A stretch of DNA of 38,437 nucleotides from contig WHTY01000041.1 in NCBI GenBank assembly GCA_009377475.1, positions 1-38,437 of the forward strand, written 5' to 3'. The stretch's first letter is position 1. Every line of letters starts with the position of its first letter. The stretch is from Actinophytocola sp. (GTDB lineage: Bacteria > Actinomycetota > Actinomycetes > Mycobacteriales > Pseudonocardiaceae). The notes below the pieces were generated by a model that ran no database searches, had not been told where the DNA came from, and saw only the letters and a program-made list of their open reading frames with translations. This document shows, piece after piece, positions 7,631 to 15,000 of this stretch. Position numbers and translations under genes: made by a program.

Positions 7631-8725
7631 ATGGGCGAAAACGGCCAGACTGTGAAGGTGGCCATCGTTGGCGTCGGAAACTGTGCGGCTTCCCTGGTGC
7701 AGGGCGTGCACTACTACCGTGACGCCGATCCTGCCGCGCGCGTGCCTGGTCTGATGCACGTGCGGTTCGGTGGCTACCACGTGCGCGATGTGGAGTTCGT
7801 CGCCGCGTTCGACGTTGACGCGAAGAAGGTCGGCCGTGACTTGTCGGAGGCGATCGTCGCGAGCGAGAACAACACCATCAAGATCGCCGACGTGCCGCCG
7901 CTAGGCGTGAGCGTGCAACGCGGCCATACCTACGACGGGCTTGGCCAGTACTACAAGGAGACCATCACGGAGGCCGACGAGTCGCCGGTCGACGTCGTCA
8001 ACGTGCTGCGCGAGTCCGGCGCCGACGTGCTGGTGTCCTACCTTCCGGTCGGCTCGGAGGACGCGGACCGGTTCTACGCCCAGTGCGCGATCGACGCGGG
8101 TGTGGCGTTCGTCAACGCGCTGCCGGTGTTCATCGCGTCCGACCCGGAGTGGGCGCAGAAGTTCACCGACGCGGGCGTGCCGATCGTCGGCGACGACATC
8201 AAGTCGCAGGTCGGCGCGACCATAACTCACCGAGTGCTCGCGAAGCTGTTCGAGGACCGGGGCGTCGAGTTGCAGCGCACGTACCAGCTCAACTTCGGCG
8301 GCAACATGGACTTCCAGAACATGCTTGAGCGCAACCGGTTGCAGTCGAAGAAGGTGTCCAAGACGCAGTCGGTGACCTCGCAGATCCCGCACGAGATGCA
8401 GAAGGCCGACGTCCACATCGGCCCGTCGGACTACGTGCCGTGGCTCGACGACCGCAAGTGGGCCTACATCCGGCTCGAGGGTCGCGCGTTCGGTGACGTG
8501 CCGCTGAACCTGGAGTACAAGCTCGAGGTGTGGGACTCGCCGAACTCGGCGGGCATCATCATCGACGCGGTCCGCGCCGCCAAGATCGCCAAAGACAGGG
8601 GCATCGGCGGCCCGATCCTGTCAGCGTCGTCGTACTTCATGAAGTCCCCGCCGGTGCAGTACACCGACTCCGAGGCGCACGACGCCGTCGAGCGGTTCAT
8701 CGCTGGCGAGAACGACGGGAACTGA
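7631..8725 (+). CDS. ino1: Myo-inositol-1-phosphate synthase
   Basis: This 364-residue NAD-dependent enzyme isomerises glucose-6-phosphate to 1L-myo-inositol-1-phosphate, the entry step for phosphatidylinositol, its mannosides and mycothiol. The N-terminal Rossmann motif is [16 protein letters not shown]. Family segments include [38 protein letters not shown] (catalytic lysine region), [32 protein letters not shown] and [17 protein letters not shown] [15 protein letters not shown]. The length matches the short actinobacterial class. A GTGAAGGAG ribosome-binding site sits about 10 nt before ATG 7631. A hairpin at 8735-8765 ends the unit. Confidence 0.95.
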   Translation: MGENGQTVKVAIVGVGNCAASLVQGVHYYRDADPAARVPGLMHVRFGGYHVRDVEFVAAFDVDAKKVGRDLSEAIVASENNTIKIADVPPLGVSVQRGHTYDGLGQYYKETITEADESPVDVVNVLRESGADVLVSYLPVGSEDADRFYAQCAIDAGVAFVNALPVFIASDPEWAQKFTDAGVPIVGDDIKSQVGATITHRVLAKLFEDRGVELQRTYQLNFGGNMDFQNMLERNRLQSKKVSKTQSVTSQIPHEMQKADVHIGPSDYVPWLDDRKWAYIRLEGRAFGDVPLNLEYKLEVWDSPNSAGIIIDAVRAAKIAKDRGIGGPILSASSYFMKSPPVQYTDSEAHDAVERFIAGENDGN

Positions 8726-8734
8726 CGCCTCACC

Positions 8735-8765
8735 CCGCCGTCGTAGGCACCGCGCACGACGGCGG
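8735..8765 (+). terminator. Hairpin terminator after ino1
   Basis: CCGCCGTCGT (8735-8744) and ACGACGGCGG (8756-8765) form a perfect 10-bp stem with an 11-nt loop, 9 nt after the ino1 stop codon. No U-tract follows. Confidence 0.7.
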
Positions 8766-8809
8766 TTGGCGTCGACGACGTCGAAATCGATCAACTCCGG
8801 AGGAGGACA

Positions 8810-9343
8810 GTGTCGCGTCAGTCTGGTGTGATCACGCTACCGGCCGACGTCGTCGGTCAGCCGGGCAACTTGCCGCGGCATTGCGCGCGACACGGCCTGC
8901 CCGCCGTCCGGCAGCAGGACTTCGTCCTTCAGTCGAAGGTGAAGGTCGAGGGCAACCGGTTTCTCACTCAGTCGAACGTGATCGGCATGGGCGAACGGCT
9001 CAGCGACTACGGCAAGAAGGTGCGCACTGCGGACGTCAAAGGGTGGCCGCTCTGCCGGAAATGCACCAGTACCAGGGCACTGTGGCTGGCTGTCGCGTCC
9101 GTCATGTTCTTCGGCGGGCTAGCGACGTTCGTTGGGTCGCTGGTGGTGGCCACTGTCGCCGACGACATGCAGTGGCTTGGCGGCGTCGCGTTCGCCGGTT
9201 TCGCGCTGCTGCCGCTGGCGGCGTTCCCGTTCACGTTGGGGAGCCTGCCCCGGCTGACCGGCGCGCGAACCTCTCCCGACGGCGCCTCGGTGCTCATCGA
9301 GAACCCCAGCGACGCCTTCGCCGCGGAACTGCCCGGCCAGTAG
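8810..9343 (+). CDS. Uncharacterised two-helix membrane protein with Cys/His motifs
   Basis: 177 residues, not assigned to a named family. The N-terminal soluble part carries LPRHCARHGLPA (Cys25, His28) and GWPLCRKC (Cys82, Cys85), which together could form a zinc-ribbon-like site just before two membrane helices (about 90-116 and 122-146). The C-terminus is short and polar. The GTG start at 8810 has GGAGGAGG about 5 nt upstream. It follows the ino1 terminator, so it probably has its own promoter, and is convergent with the lipoprotein gene at 9500. Confidence 0.7.
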   Translation: MSRQSGVITLPADVVGQPGNLPRHCARHGLPAVRQQDFVLQSKVKVEGNRFLTQSNVIGMGERLSDYGKKVRTADVKGWPLCRKCTSTRALWLAVASVMFFGGLATFVGSLVVATVADDMQWLGGVAFAGFALLPLAAFPFTLGSLPRLTGARTSPDGASVLIENPSDAFAAELPGQ

Positions 9344-9379
9344 CAACCCACGCGGCGAAAGTTCTGGCGGCAAGACCGA

Positions 9380-9427
9380 GCCCAAGGTGCCCTTCGGTAC
9401 ATATATGGTGCCCAAGGTCACCTTCGG
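9380..9427. repeat. Pair of 18-bp direct repeats, third intergenic repeat family
   Basis: GCCCAAGGTGCCCTTCGG (9380-9397) and GCCCAAGGTCACCTTCGG (9410-9427) match at 16 of 18 positions and are 30 bp apart, with a decayed CCAAGGCAC at 9430. Each contains an AAGG..CCTT dyad. They sit between convergent genes. Confidence 0.7.
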
Positions 9428-9499
9428 CTCCAAGGCACGATCCGGCATAACGGATCATTCAGGCAAAGTGACTTGTAGTCCGAATTTTCCGACGCGGCG

Positions 9500-10018
9500 C
9501 TAGCCGATGTAGGAGATCTTCCAGCCGCCGCGCTCGCGCTCCAGGTTGTAGGAGTTCGTCTTCTCCGGGTTGGTGCCGTTGCGCTTGGCGATCCGCTCGT
9601 GGCTGACGACGGCTTCCTTCCCCTTCTTCATGACCTCGACGTCCGCCGAGGCGAACTTCAGCGTGGACAGCTTGGTCTTGCCGAGCTCGTCGTGGAGCTG
9701 CTGAATGCCGCCGGGGCAGTCGCTCGCGCCCGGGTTCTGCGCGTAGACGCCCTGCAGCTCGGACGTCAGGAGCCGGCAGGCGCGCGTGCCCTTGTTGGCG
9801 TCGACGGCCCGGTGGAAGCCGTTGATCACGTCGACGATGAGCTGCTCCGGTTCCGGCTGCGCGGACGTCGTCGTCGGCGCGGGGCTGGACGACGTGGCCG
9901 ACGTCGCGGCGTCGGACGCCGCCTCCGTGCCGCCCGCTTCGTCGTCACCGCAGCTCGCGAGCGCCGCCGCCGAACCAAGCAGCAGCGCGGTCAGGACCAC
10001 ACGTGGTGAAGTAGACAC
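9500..10018 (-). CDS. Secreted lipoprotein of unknown function
   Basis: 172 residues. The N-terminus has a basic residue, a hydrophobic core (VVLTALLLGSAAA) and the lipobox LASC with Cys23, followed by a Ser/Thr/Ala/Pro-rich linker (25-57) and a globular domain (58-172). The domain looks like the NTF2-like or DUF4878-like fold: LIVDVINGFHRAVD at the start, two Cys residues (CRLL and SDCPGG) and a final GWKISYIG strand, but I cannot assign a family with certainty. The start is GTG 10018, chosen because it gives a proper signal peptide; a much longer frame continues upstream but lies antisense to purD. It is divergent from purD. Confidence 0.75.
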   Translation of the reverse strand: MSTSPRVVLTALLLGSAAALASCGDDEAGGTEAASDAATSATSSSPAPTTTSAQPEPEQLIVDVINGFHRAVDANKGTRACRLLTSELQGVYAQNPGASDCPGGIQQLHDELGKTKLSTLKFASADVEVMKKGKEAVVSHERIAKRNGTNPEKTNSYNLERERGGWKISYIG

Positions 10019-10135
10019 GGCATCTGTGTAGCACGCGTGTCCCGTCGCGGCAGGTGGACGTGATGGGCCACATAGATCGACGGCGCAGGTCACAACCGCG
10101 GGCACGGCGGCGAACAACCCCCGCGCGGGTGGCGT

Positions 10136-10141
10136 TACCCT
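10136..10141 (+). promoter_or_regulatory. Candidate -10 box of a leaderless promoter for purD
   Basis: TACCCT lies exactly 6 nt before the GTG at 10148, with no Shine-Dalgarno sequence between. The arrangement fits a leaderless transcript starting at the GTG. Confidence 0.5.
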
Positions 10142-10147
10142 GCACCC

Positions 10148-11416
10148 GTGCGCGTCCTGGTTATCGGCTCCGGAGCCCGTGAGCATGCCATCGTCCTTGC
10201 CCTGTCCGCCGACCCGCAGATCTCGGCGCTGGCCTGCGCGCCAGGCAACGCGGGCACGGCCCCGTTGGCGGAGTCGCACCCGGTCGACGTGAAGGACCCC
10301 GATGCAGTTGCAGCGCTCGCACAGCAGTGGCGCGCGGACCTCGTCGTCATCGGCCCGGAGGCCCCGCTGGTCGTTGGCGCCGCTGACGCCGTCCGCAAGG
10401 CGGGCATCGCCTGCTTCGGCCCGTCCGCCGACGCCGCGCGCATCGAGGGCTCGAAGGCGTTCGCCAAGGACGTCATGGCGGCGGCCGGGGTGCCGACCGC
10501 GACGTCCGAGATCGTGGACAACCCCGCGCACCTCGACGCCGCGCTGGCCCGGTTCGGCCCGACCTGGGTGGTCAAGGACGACGGCCTCGCGGCGGGCAAG
10601 GGCGTCGTCGTCACGCCGAACTACGACGAGGCGCGCAAACACGCGCTCACGCTGCTCGACGGCGGCCATCCCGTGCTGCTGGAGAGCTTCCTCGACGGGC
10701 CGGAGGCGTCGCTGTTCTGCCTTGTGGACGGCACGACGGTGCGTCCGCTGCTGCCAGCCCAGGACTTCAAGCGAGTGGGTGACGGCGACTCCGGCCCGAA
10801 CACCGGCGGCATGGGCGCCTACGCGCCGCTGCCCTGGGCGCCGGACGGCCTCGTTGACGACATCGTGGCGCGCGCCGTGCAGCCGGTCGTCGACGAGCTG
10901 GCCAAGCGCGGCATGCCGTACTCCGGCCTGCTCTACGCCGGGCTCGCGCTGACGTCCGACGGCCCGCAGGTGGTGGAGTTCAACTGCCGCTTCGGCGACC
11001 CGGAGACACAGGCCGTGCTCGCGCTGCTGCGCAGTCCGCTCGCGACATTGCTGCACGCCACGGCGTCCGGCACGCTCGCCGAGCAGCCGCCGCTGGAATG
11101 GGCGGACGGCGCGGCGGTGACCGTGGTGATCGCGGCGGAGGGCTACCCGGGACGTCCGCGCGTTGACGACGTCATCACCGGCGCCGACCTCGCCGGGGTG
11201 CTGCACGCGGGCACGCGGCGTCGTGACGACGGGGCCGTCGTCTCCGCCGGCGGACGGGTGCTGAGCGTCGTGGGCACCGGCAGCGACCTCGCGGTAGCCC
11301 GCGAGCAGACGTACGAACGGGTGGCGTCGGTTCACCTTCCCGGCGGACATCACCGCACGGACATCGCGAGCGCCGCCGTCAAGGGCGAGGTCGCGCTGCC
11401 AGCGAGTTCGTCGTAA
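10148..11416 (+). CDS. purD: Phosphoribosylamine-glycine ligase (GAR synthetase)
   Basis: 422 residues. It joins glycine to phosphoribosylamine with ATP in the second step of purine synthesis. N-domain: [17 protein letters not shown] at the start, CAPGNAG near 31, [12 protein letters not shown] near 67. ATP-grasp: [20 protein letters not shown] near 100, [15 protein letters not shown] near 143, [12 protein letters not shown] near 188, [11 protein letters not shown] near 222, [14 protein letters not shown] (metal-binding) near 280. C-domain: VIAAEGYPG near 333 and [11 protein letters not shown] near 376. The length is normal. The start at 10148 matches the conserved N-terminus and lies next to a -10 box. 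It is a single gene; purB is about 20 kb away. Confidence 0.96.
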   Translation: MRVLVIGSGAREHAIVLALSADPQISALACAPGNAGTAPLAESHPVDVKDPDAVAALAQQWRADLVVIGPEAPLVVGAADAVRKAGIACFGPSADAARIEGSKAFAKDVMAAAGVPTATSEIVDNPAHLDAALARFGPTWVVKDDGLAAGKGVVVTPNYDEARKHALTLLDGGHPVLLESFLDGPEASLFCLVDGTTVRPLLPAQDFKRVGDGDSGPNTGGMGAYAPLPWAPDGLVDDIVARAVQPVVDELAKRGMPYSGLLYAGLALTSDGPQVVEFNCRFGDPETQAVLALLRSPLATLLHATASGTLAEQPPLEWADGAAVTVVIAAEGYPGRPRVDDVITGADLAGVLHAGTRRRDDGAVVSAGGRVLSVVGTGSDLAVAREQTYERVASVHLPGGHHRTDIASAAVKGEVALPASSS

Positions 11417-11420
11417 CGGC

Positions 11421-11455
11421 CCCAGCGGGGACGCGAGCTTGGTAACCTCGCTGGG
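11421..11455 (+). terminator. Weak hairpin after purD
   Basis: CCCAGCG (11421-11427) pairs with CGCTGGG (11449-11455); a competing inner stem GCGAG/CTCGC (11433-11437, 11447-11451) is also possible. It starts 4 nt after the purD stop. TAACCT (11443-11448) within the same stretch could instead be the -10 box of the PE operon, so the site may serve both genes. Confidence 0.4.
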
Positions 11456-11499
11456 CGAAGGTGTCCGGCTACCGTCCGTCGACGCAGGGGGTTGCGGGG

Positions 11500-11904
11500 A
11501 TGTCAACGTCGAGTGAGCAGGACAGCGGCAGCACGCCGCTGACGGGCATCGGCGGCACCACGCTGGCCGCGTCCGGCACCACCCGCCTGACGGTCGACCC
11601 GGACCAGGTGCTCGCCGCCGCCAGGATCGTCTCCGACCAGGCGGACGAGCTGAGCGCCGCGCTGATGGAGCACGAGCTGGCGATGCGCGTCGACCCGCCG
11701 TCGGAGAACCAGGTCAGCGGCTACGTGGCCGAGGCGTGGAACGCGGCCGTCGTCGACAACGAGGACTCGCAGCTCGCGCGCGCGAAGGCGTACCTGCGCA
11801 CGCTGCACCAGCTCGCGCTGCGGCTCAGGGAGGCGGCCGAGCGGTATCAGCTCGACGACGATGAGTCGGCGGCGGCGTTCGAGGACCGCGGTGCGCACTG
11901 GTAG
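11500..11904 (+). CDS. PE-like type VII secretion substrate with a YxxxD signal
   Basis: 134 residues from ATG 11500 (a GTG at 11461 is possible but adds 13 unconserved residues). After a disordered Ser/Thr/Gly-rich start, a two-helix hairpin covers about residues 34-117 (VDPDQVLAAARIVSDQADEL... and LARAKAYLRTLHQLALRLREAAERY). The helix ends in YQLDD (Tyr116), the YxxxD/E export signal of type VII secretion. Position, size and the following DUF3558, PPE-like and EspG genes identify it as the PE partner of the PPE-like protein at 12478; the two should form a heterodimer that EspG escorts to the ESX machinery. The PE/PPE family relation is inferred from architecture and context. Confidence 0.75.
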   Translation: MSTSSEQDSGSTPLTGIGGTTLAASGTTRLTVDPDQVLAAARIVSDQADELSAALMEHELAMRVDPPSENQVSGYVAEAWNAAVVDNEDSQLARAKAYLRTLHQLALRLREAAERYQLDDDESAAAFEDRGAHW

Positions 11905-12472
11905 CGGAGCGCTGGCCGTGCTCGCCGCGCTGACGCTCGCCGGGTGTTCCGGCGAGCCGGACGTCGCGCCGCCCGCGCCCGACACGACGCGGGACGACAC
12001 CGCGCACGCCGTCGCCTCACTGCCGCAGCGGCCCGCCGAGCTGCGGGTGGACGAGCTCGACCCGTGCACGCTGTTCGACCGCACAACGCTGAACGAACTC
12101 GGCATCACCCAGCGGCCCGAACGCCAAGGCAACACCTGCGTGCTCGCCCAGCGGCAGTTGGAGCCCGTGTACGAGCTGCATGTGGCGTCGATGCCGCGCG
12201 ACGGCGTCTCGAATTGGATCACCGGCGACCGGTCCCGGCCAGACACGGTCAGCGCCACGCCGATCACCATCGCCGGGTTCCCCGCCGTGCGGGTGTTCCC
12301 AACGGCGCAGCCGGAGGGGCACTGCGACGTCGTGGTCGGCGTCGCGCAGGGACAGGCGTTGCGGGTGCGTTTCGGCACCAGCTACGTGAGCGAGGTGCCG
12401 CACGACCGCGCGTGCGCGTTATCCGAGAAGGCCGCGACGGCAGCGGTCGGCGCATTACGGGGGAAGGGGTAG
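11891..12472 (+). CDS. DUF3558 family lipoprotein
   Basis: 193 residues from GTG 11891, which has GAGGA 5 nt upstream and overlaps the PE gene by 14 nt; ATG 11861 would add an Arg-rich start but has no ribosome-binding site. The signal peptide GALAVLAALTLAGC ends in lipobox LAGC. The mature domain has the DUF3558 pattern: LDPCTLFDRTTLNELGI, then a lone Cys (NTCVLA), VPVYELHV-like strands, and a second Cys pair (GHCDVVV, RACALSEKA). DUF3558 lipoproteins are frequent beside PE/PPE-type genes in Pseudonocardiaceae; the function is unknown. It is translationally coupled to the PE gene and ends 5 nt before the PPE-like gene. Confidence 0.82.
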   Translation: MRTGSGALAVLAALTLAGCSGEPDVAPPAPDTTRDDTAHAVASLPQRPAELRVDELDPCTLFDRTTLNELGITQRPERQGNTCVLAQRQLEPVYELHVASMPRDGVSNWITGDRSRPDTVSATPITIAGFPAVRVFPTAQPEGHCDVVVGVAQGQALRVRFGTSYVSEVPHDRACALSEKAATAAVGALRGKG

Positions 12473-12477
12473 ACGTC

Positions 12478-14121
12478 ATGCACCCGAGCGCACTGGACAA
12501 GGTCAGGCAGCTCCGGTTCGAGGGCTACACCGTGGGGATGCTCGCGCTTGAGATCGACCTGCTCCGCGAGGGACGCGGCACCGGCACCATGACCAACGCG
12601 GTCACCGCGCTGACCAGCGTGGCCACCGCGCTGCGGAACACCGACGAGACGTTGCGCGTCGAGTTGGGCAAGCTGGGGATCGAGTGGCGGAGCGACGCGG
12701 CGTCGACCGCCAAGGACGTGATGCAGACCAGCGCGGACTTCGCCGATGACGCCGCCGGCAAGATCGGCGAGTCGTCGCAGGCCGCGTTCGGGCTGAGCGA
12801 GGCGTTCCAGCGCGCGTTGAACACGCTGCCGGACTCGCGGACGTTGCGGGAGGGCGCCGACGGGCTCGGCACCATGGACGTCCTTGCGGATCTGATCGGG
12901 CACGAGACCGACCACACGGCGCAGGTGCGGGCCGCGAGCGCCGCGCGGGACCAGGCCGTCGACGCGCTGAACCAGCTCGCCAGCACGTGCGGGGAGGAGT
13001 TGGCGTGCGTCAGGGAGCTGGGCGAGCCGGGCGCGATCGTGCTGGACGAAGGCCCGTTGCCGCCCGCGCTGCCGGACGACGGCGCTTCGGCCGGGTACCA
13101 GACGATGGCGGCCGTGGCGGAGTCCGTGTCCGGGCCGGAGCCGCGGCCCGGCGGGCTGCCGACGTCGCCGGTGCAGGCCGGTCCCCCGGCGTCGTCTGAG
13201 GGAACGCCGCCAGGTGCGACGTACGGGGCGAACACGACGACGGGTGGGAGGCGGTCGGGTCGGACCGGTGATGGGGCGCACGGCTCCAGAGGCGGCCCTG
13301 GCGGTGAGCCGCCGTCGTCTGGTGCCTCTGGCTCGGGCTCCGGTTCGGGCGGCTCTGGCTCGGTCGGCGGCGTGACGGACCCGCTCACCGGCTCGGCGGA
13401 GGGCAGATCCGGGCCGCAGGCGTCGACCGCCAGCGTCACCCCAGGCGGCTCGGGCGTCTCAGGCGCAGTGACGGCGGGCGGTCCACCCGGTGGCGTGCCA
13501 ACGGGACCAGGCGGCGCGAGTGGCATCGCCGTCGGTATCGCCGCCAGCGGCACGGTGGCGTGCGCCGGCGTCACCCCAGCCGCCGCACCACTCGGCGCAA
13601 CCACACTCGGCGGCGTCACCACCGCCGACGTGCTCGCCACCGGCAAGCTCAGCGGCGCGATGCCGCAGAATCAGCCGCAGACCACGCTCGCCCAGAGCCA
13701 GGGCGTCACGACGGCAGCGCCGTTGGCGGACGAGGACGGCATCGCGGGCGCGGCCACGGCCATCGGCGCGGCGGGTGTCGCGGGCGCGATGAGCGCCGAG
13801 CCGGACCGGGAGCGTCGCCGTGCTCGGTACGACGTCGATGACACCGACGAAACGCCTCGGCACGAGTTCGACGTCGGCGCCCTGGATGACGAAGCGGAGG
13901 CGGATGCCGTCGCGGAGATCGAGCCTGACGTGGGCCAGGACGTCCCGGCGTACCTGGAGCACGCCGCGCCGCAGGGTCCTGCCGACGCGCGGGTGCGCAC
14001 CCACGGCATCGACGACGCCGACCTGTTCGCCGACGACCGCATGGTCGCCCGCGACATCATCGGCGAGGACCCGGCGCATGCCTATCGCGACGACCCCGAC
14101 GACCCCCAGGACCGCCCGTGA
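12478..14121 (+). CDS. PPE-like type VII secretion substrate with long low-complexity C-terminus
   Basis: 547 residues from ATG 12478, with GGGGGAAGGGG about 10 nt upstream; the open frame extends far upstream, but that part overlaps the lipoprotein gene in another frame. The N-terminal about 170 residues are helical (LDKVRQLRFEGYTVGMLALEIDLLREG, LGKLGIEWRSDAAS with the WxG-like turn at Trp70, and a long helical hairpin), as expected of a PPE domain. It continues with a Pro/Gly/Ser-rich region (about 190-390), an Ala/Gly/Thr-rich stretch (about 330-430), and an acidic end with repeated DD and DE pairs. The gene overlaps espG by 4 nt (GTGA), which fits a substrate-chaperone pair. No catalytic motif seen. 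Confidence 0.75.
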   Translation: MHPSALDKVRQLRFEGYTVGMLALEIDLLREGRGTGTMTNAVTALTSVATALRNTDETLRVELGKLGIEWRSDAASTAKDVMQTSADFADDAAGKIGESSQAAFGLSEAFQRALNTLPDSRTLREGADGLGTMDVLADLIGHETDHTAQVRAASAARDQAVDALNQLASTCGEELACVRELGEPGAIVLDEGPLPPALPDDGASAGYQTMAAVAESVSGPEPRPGGLPTSPVQAGPPASSEGTPPGATYGANTTTGGRRSGRTGDGAHGSRGGPGGEPPSSGASGSGSGSGGSGSVGGVTDPLTGSAEGRSGPQASTASVTPGGSGVSGAVTAGGPPGGVPTGPGGASGIAVGIAASGTVACAGVTPAAAPLGATTLGGVTTADVLATGKLSGAMPQNQPQTTLAQSQGVTTAAPLADEDGIAGAATAIGAAGVAGAMSAEPDRERRRARYDVDDTDETPRHEFDVGALDDEAEADAVAEIEPDVGQDVPAYLEHAAPQGPADARVRTHGIDDADLFADDRMVARDIIGEDPAHAYRDDPDDPQDRP

Positions 14122-14891
14122 CCGACACTCCCGTTTCGCTGTCGACGCTCGAACTGGACGTCGTGTGGGAAGCCGAGCGGTTGGGGCCCCGGCATGTCGC
14201 GTTGGGCGTGCCTAGCCCTGGCACGACGCACGCCGAGCGCACGGAGTACGTCGACAAGGCGTGGGCGGCGCTGGAGGGGCGCGGCCTTGCGCGCGGTCGG
14301 CGGATCTCCGGCGCGTTGCTCGACCAGCTCGGGGTGCTCGCGAATCCCGAGCGCTGCGTTGACGTCTGGTTGTGGGCGGACCACCGCATGCACGGACTCG
14401 CCGCGAGCAGCGGCAACGACGCGGTGCTCGGTCTCGTTGACGGCGACGAGTTCTGGCTCATCCCCGCACACGTGGACATGCTCGCGGAGTCGGCGGTGTC
14501 CGTGGCGGGCGAGCTGCCAGCCGGGGTCGGACAGTCGGTGACGCTGCCGCACGCGCTGCTGACCGAGGCGGCGGTGCAGGCGCGCGGCGACGCTCACGCG
14601 CTCGTCGGCGCGTTGCAGGACCGCGGCGTCGACCTGTTCTCCGCGCAGGAGCTGGCCGGCATGCTGCTCGGCACTGTCGCGAAAGGACAGTTCGGTGTGG
14701 AGCGGGTGACTCGCTCCGGCGTGCGGGAGCGGGCGAGCCACGTCGTCGCCTGCCATGACACTGACGCTGGCCGCTACCTGATGGTGGTGGAGCGCGCTGG
14801 CGACGGCGAGGACTGGTGCACCGTCGCCCCCGCCGACAACGCCCTCCTCGCCGAGCGCGTCTGGGAACTCCTCCTCGACACCGGCCCCTAG
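14118..14891 (+). CDS. ESX secretion-associated protein, EspG family chaperone
   Basis: 257 residues. EspG proteins bind the tip of the PPE helical hairpin and keep the PE-PPE pair soluble until export. Family features: start LSTLELDVVWEAERLGPRHVAL, then EYVDKAWAALEGRGL, RISGALLDQLGVLANPERCVDVWLWA, FWLIPAHVDMLAESAVSV, and a final domain with GQFGVERVTRSGVRERASHVVACHDTDAGRYLMV. The gene overlaps the PPE-like gene by 4 nt. No ESX core gene (EccB/C/D/E, MycP) is in the window, so the module must use a machine encoded elsewhere. A 21-bp repeat array begins 5 nt after its stop. Confidence 0.87.
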   Translation: MTDTPVSLSTLELDVVWEAERLGPRHVALGVPSPGTTHAERTEYVDKAWAALEGRGLARGRRISGALLDQLGVLANPERCVDVWLWADHRMHGLAASSGNDAVLGLVDGDEFWLIPAHVDMLAESAVSVAGELPAGVGQSVTLPHALLTEAAVQARGDAHALVGALQDRGVDLFSAQELAGMLLGTVAKGQFGVERVTRSGVRERASHVVACHDTDAGRYLMVVERAGDGEDWCTVAPADNALLAERVWELLLDTGP

Positions 14892-14896
14892 CTCCC

Positions 14897-15000
14897 GCGA
14901 GTCGCACCGTATTCCGCGCGAGTCTCACCGTATTCCGCGCGAGTCTCACCTTATTCGCCGCGAGTTTCACCTTGTCCGGCACGAGTTACGAACACCCGAG
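14897..15000 (+). repeat. 21-bp tandem array, family 2, directly after espG
   Basis: GCGAGT cores lie at 14897, 14918, 14939, 14960 and 14981 (ACGAGT), an exact 21-bp step. The typical unit opens GCGAGTCTCACCTTATTC. The array starts 5 nt after the espG stop codon in sense orientation and runs into the end of the convergent MFS gene, whose last codons also carry a GCGAGTCC core on the minus strand. Confidence 0.9.

Noticed and set aside
10019..11506. Long minus-strand open frame extending the lipoprotein gene to about 668 residues
   Set aside because: It runs antisense through purD; the upstream part has no family pattern and the lipoprotein signal peptide starts naturally at GTG 10018.
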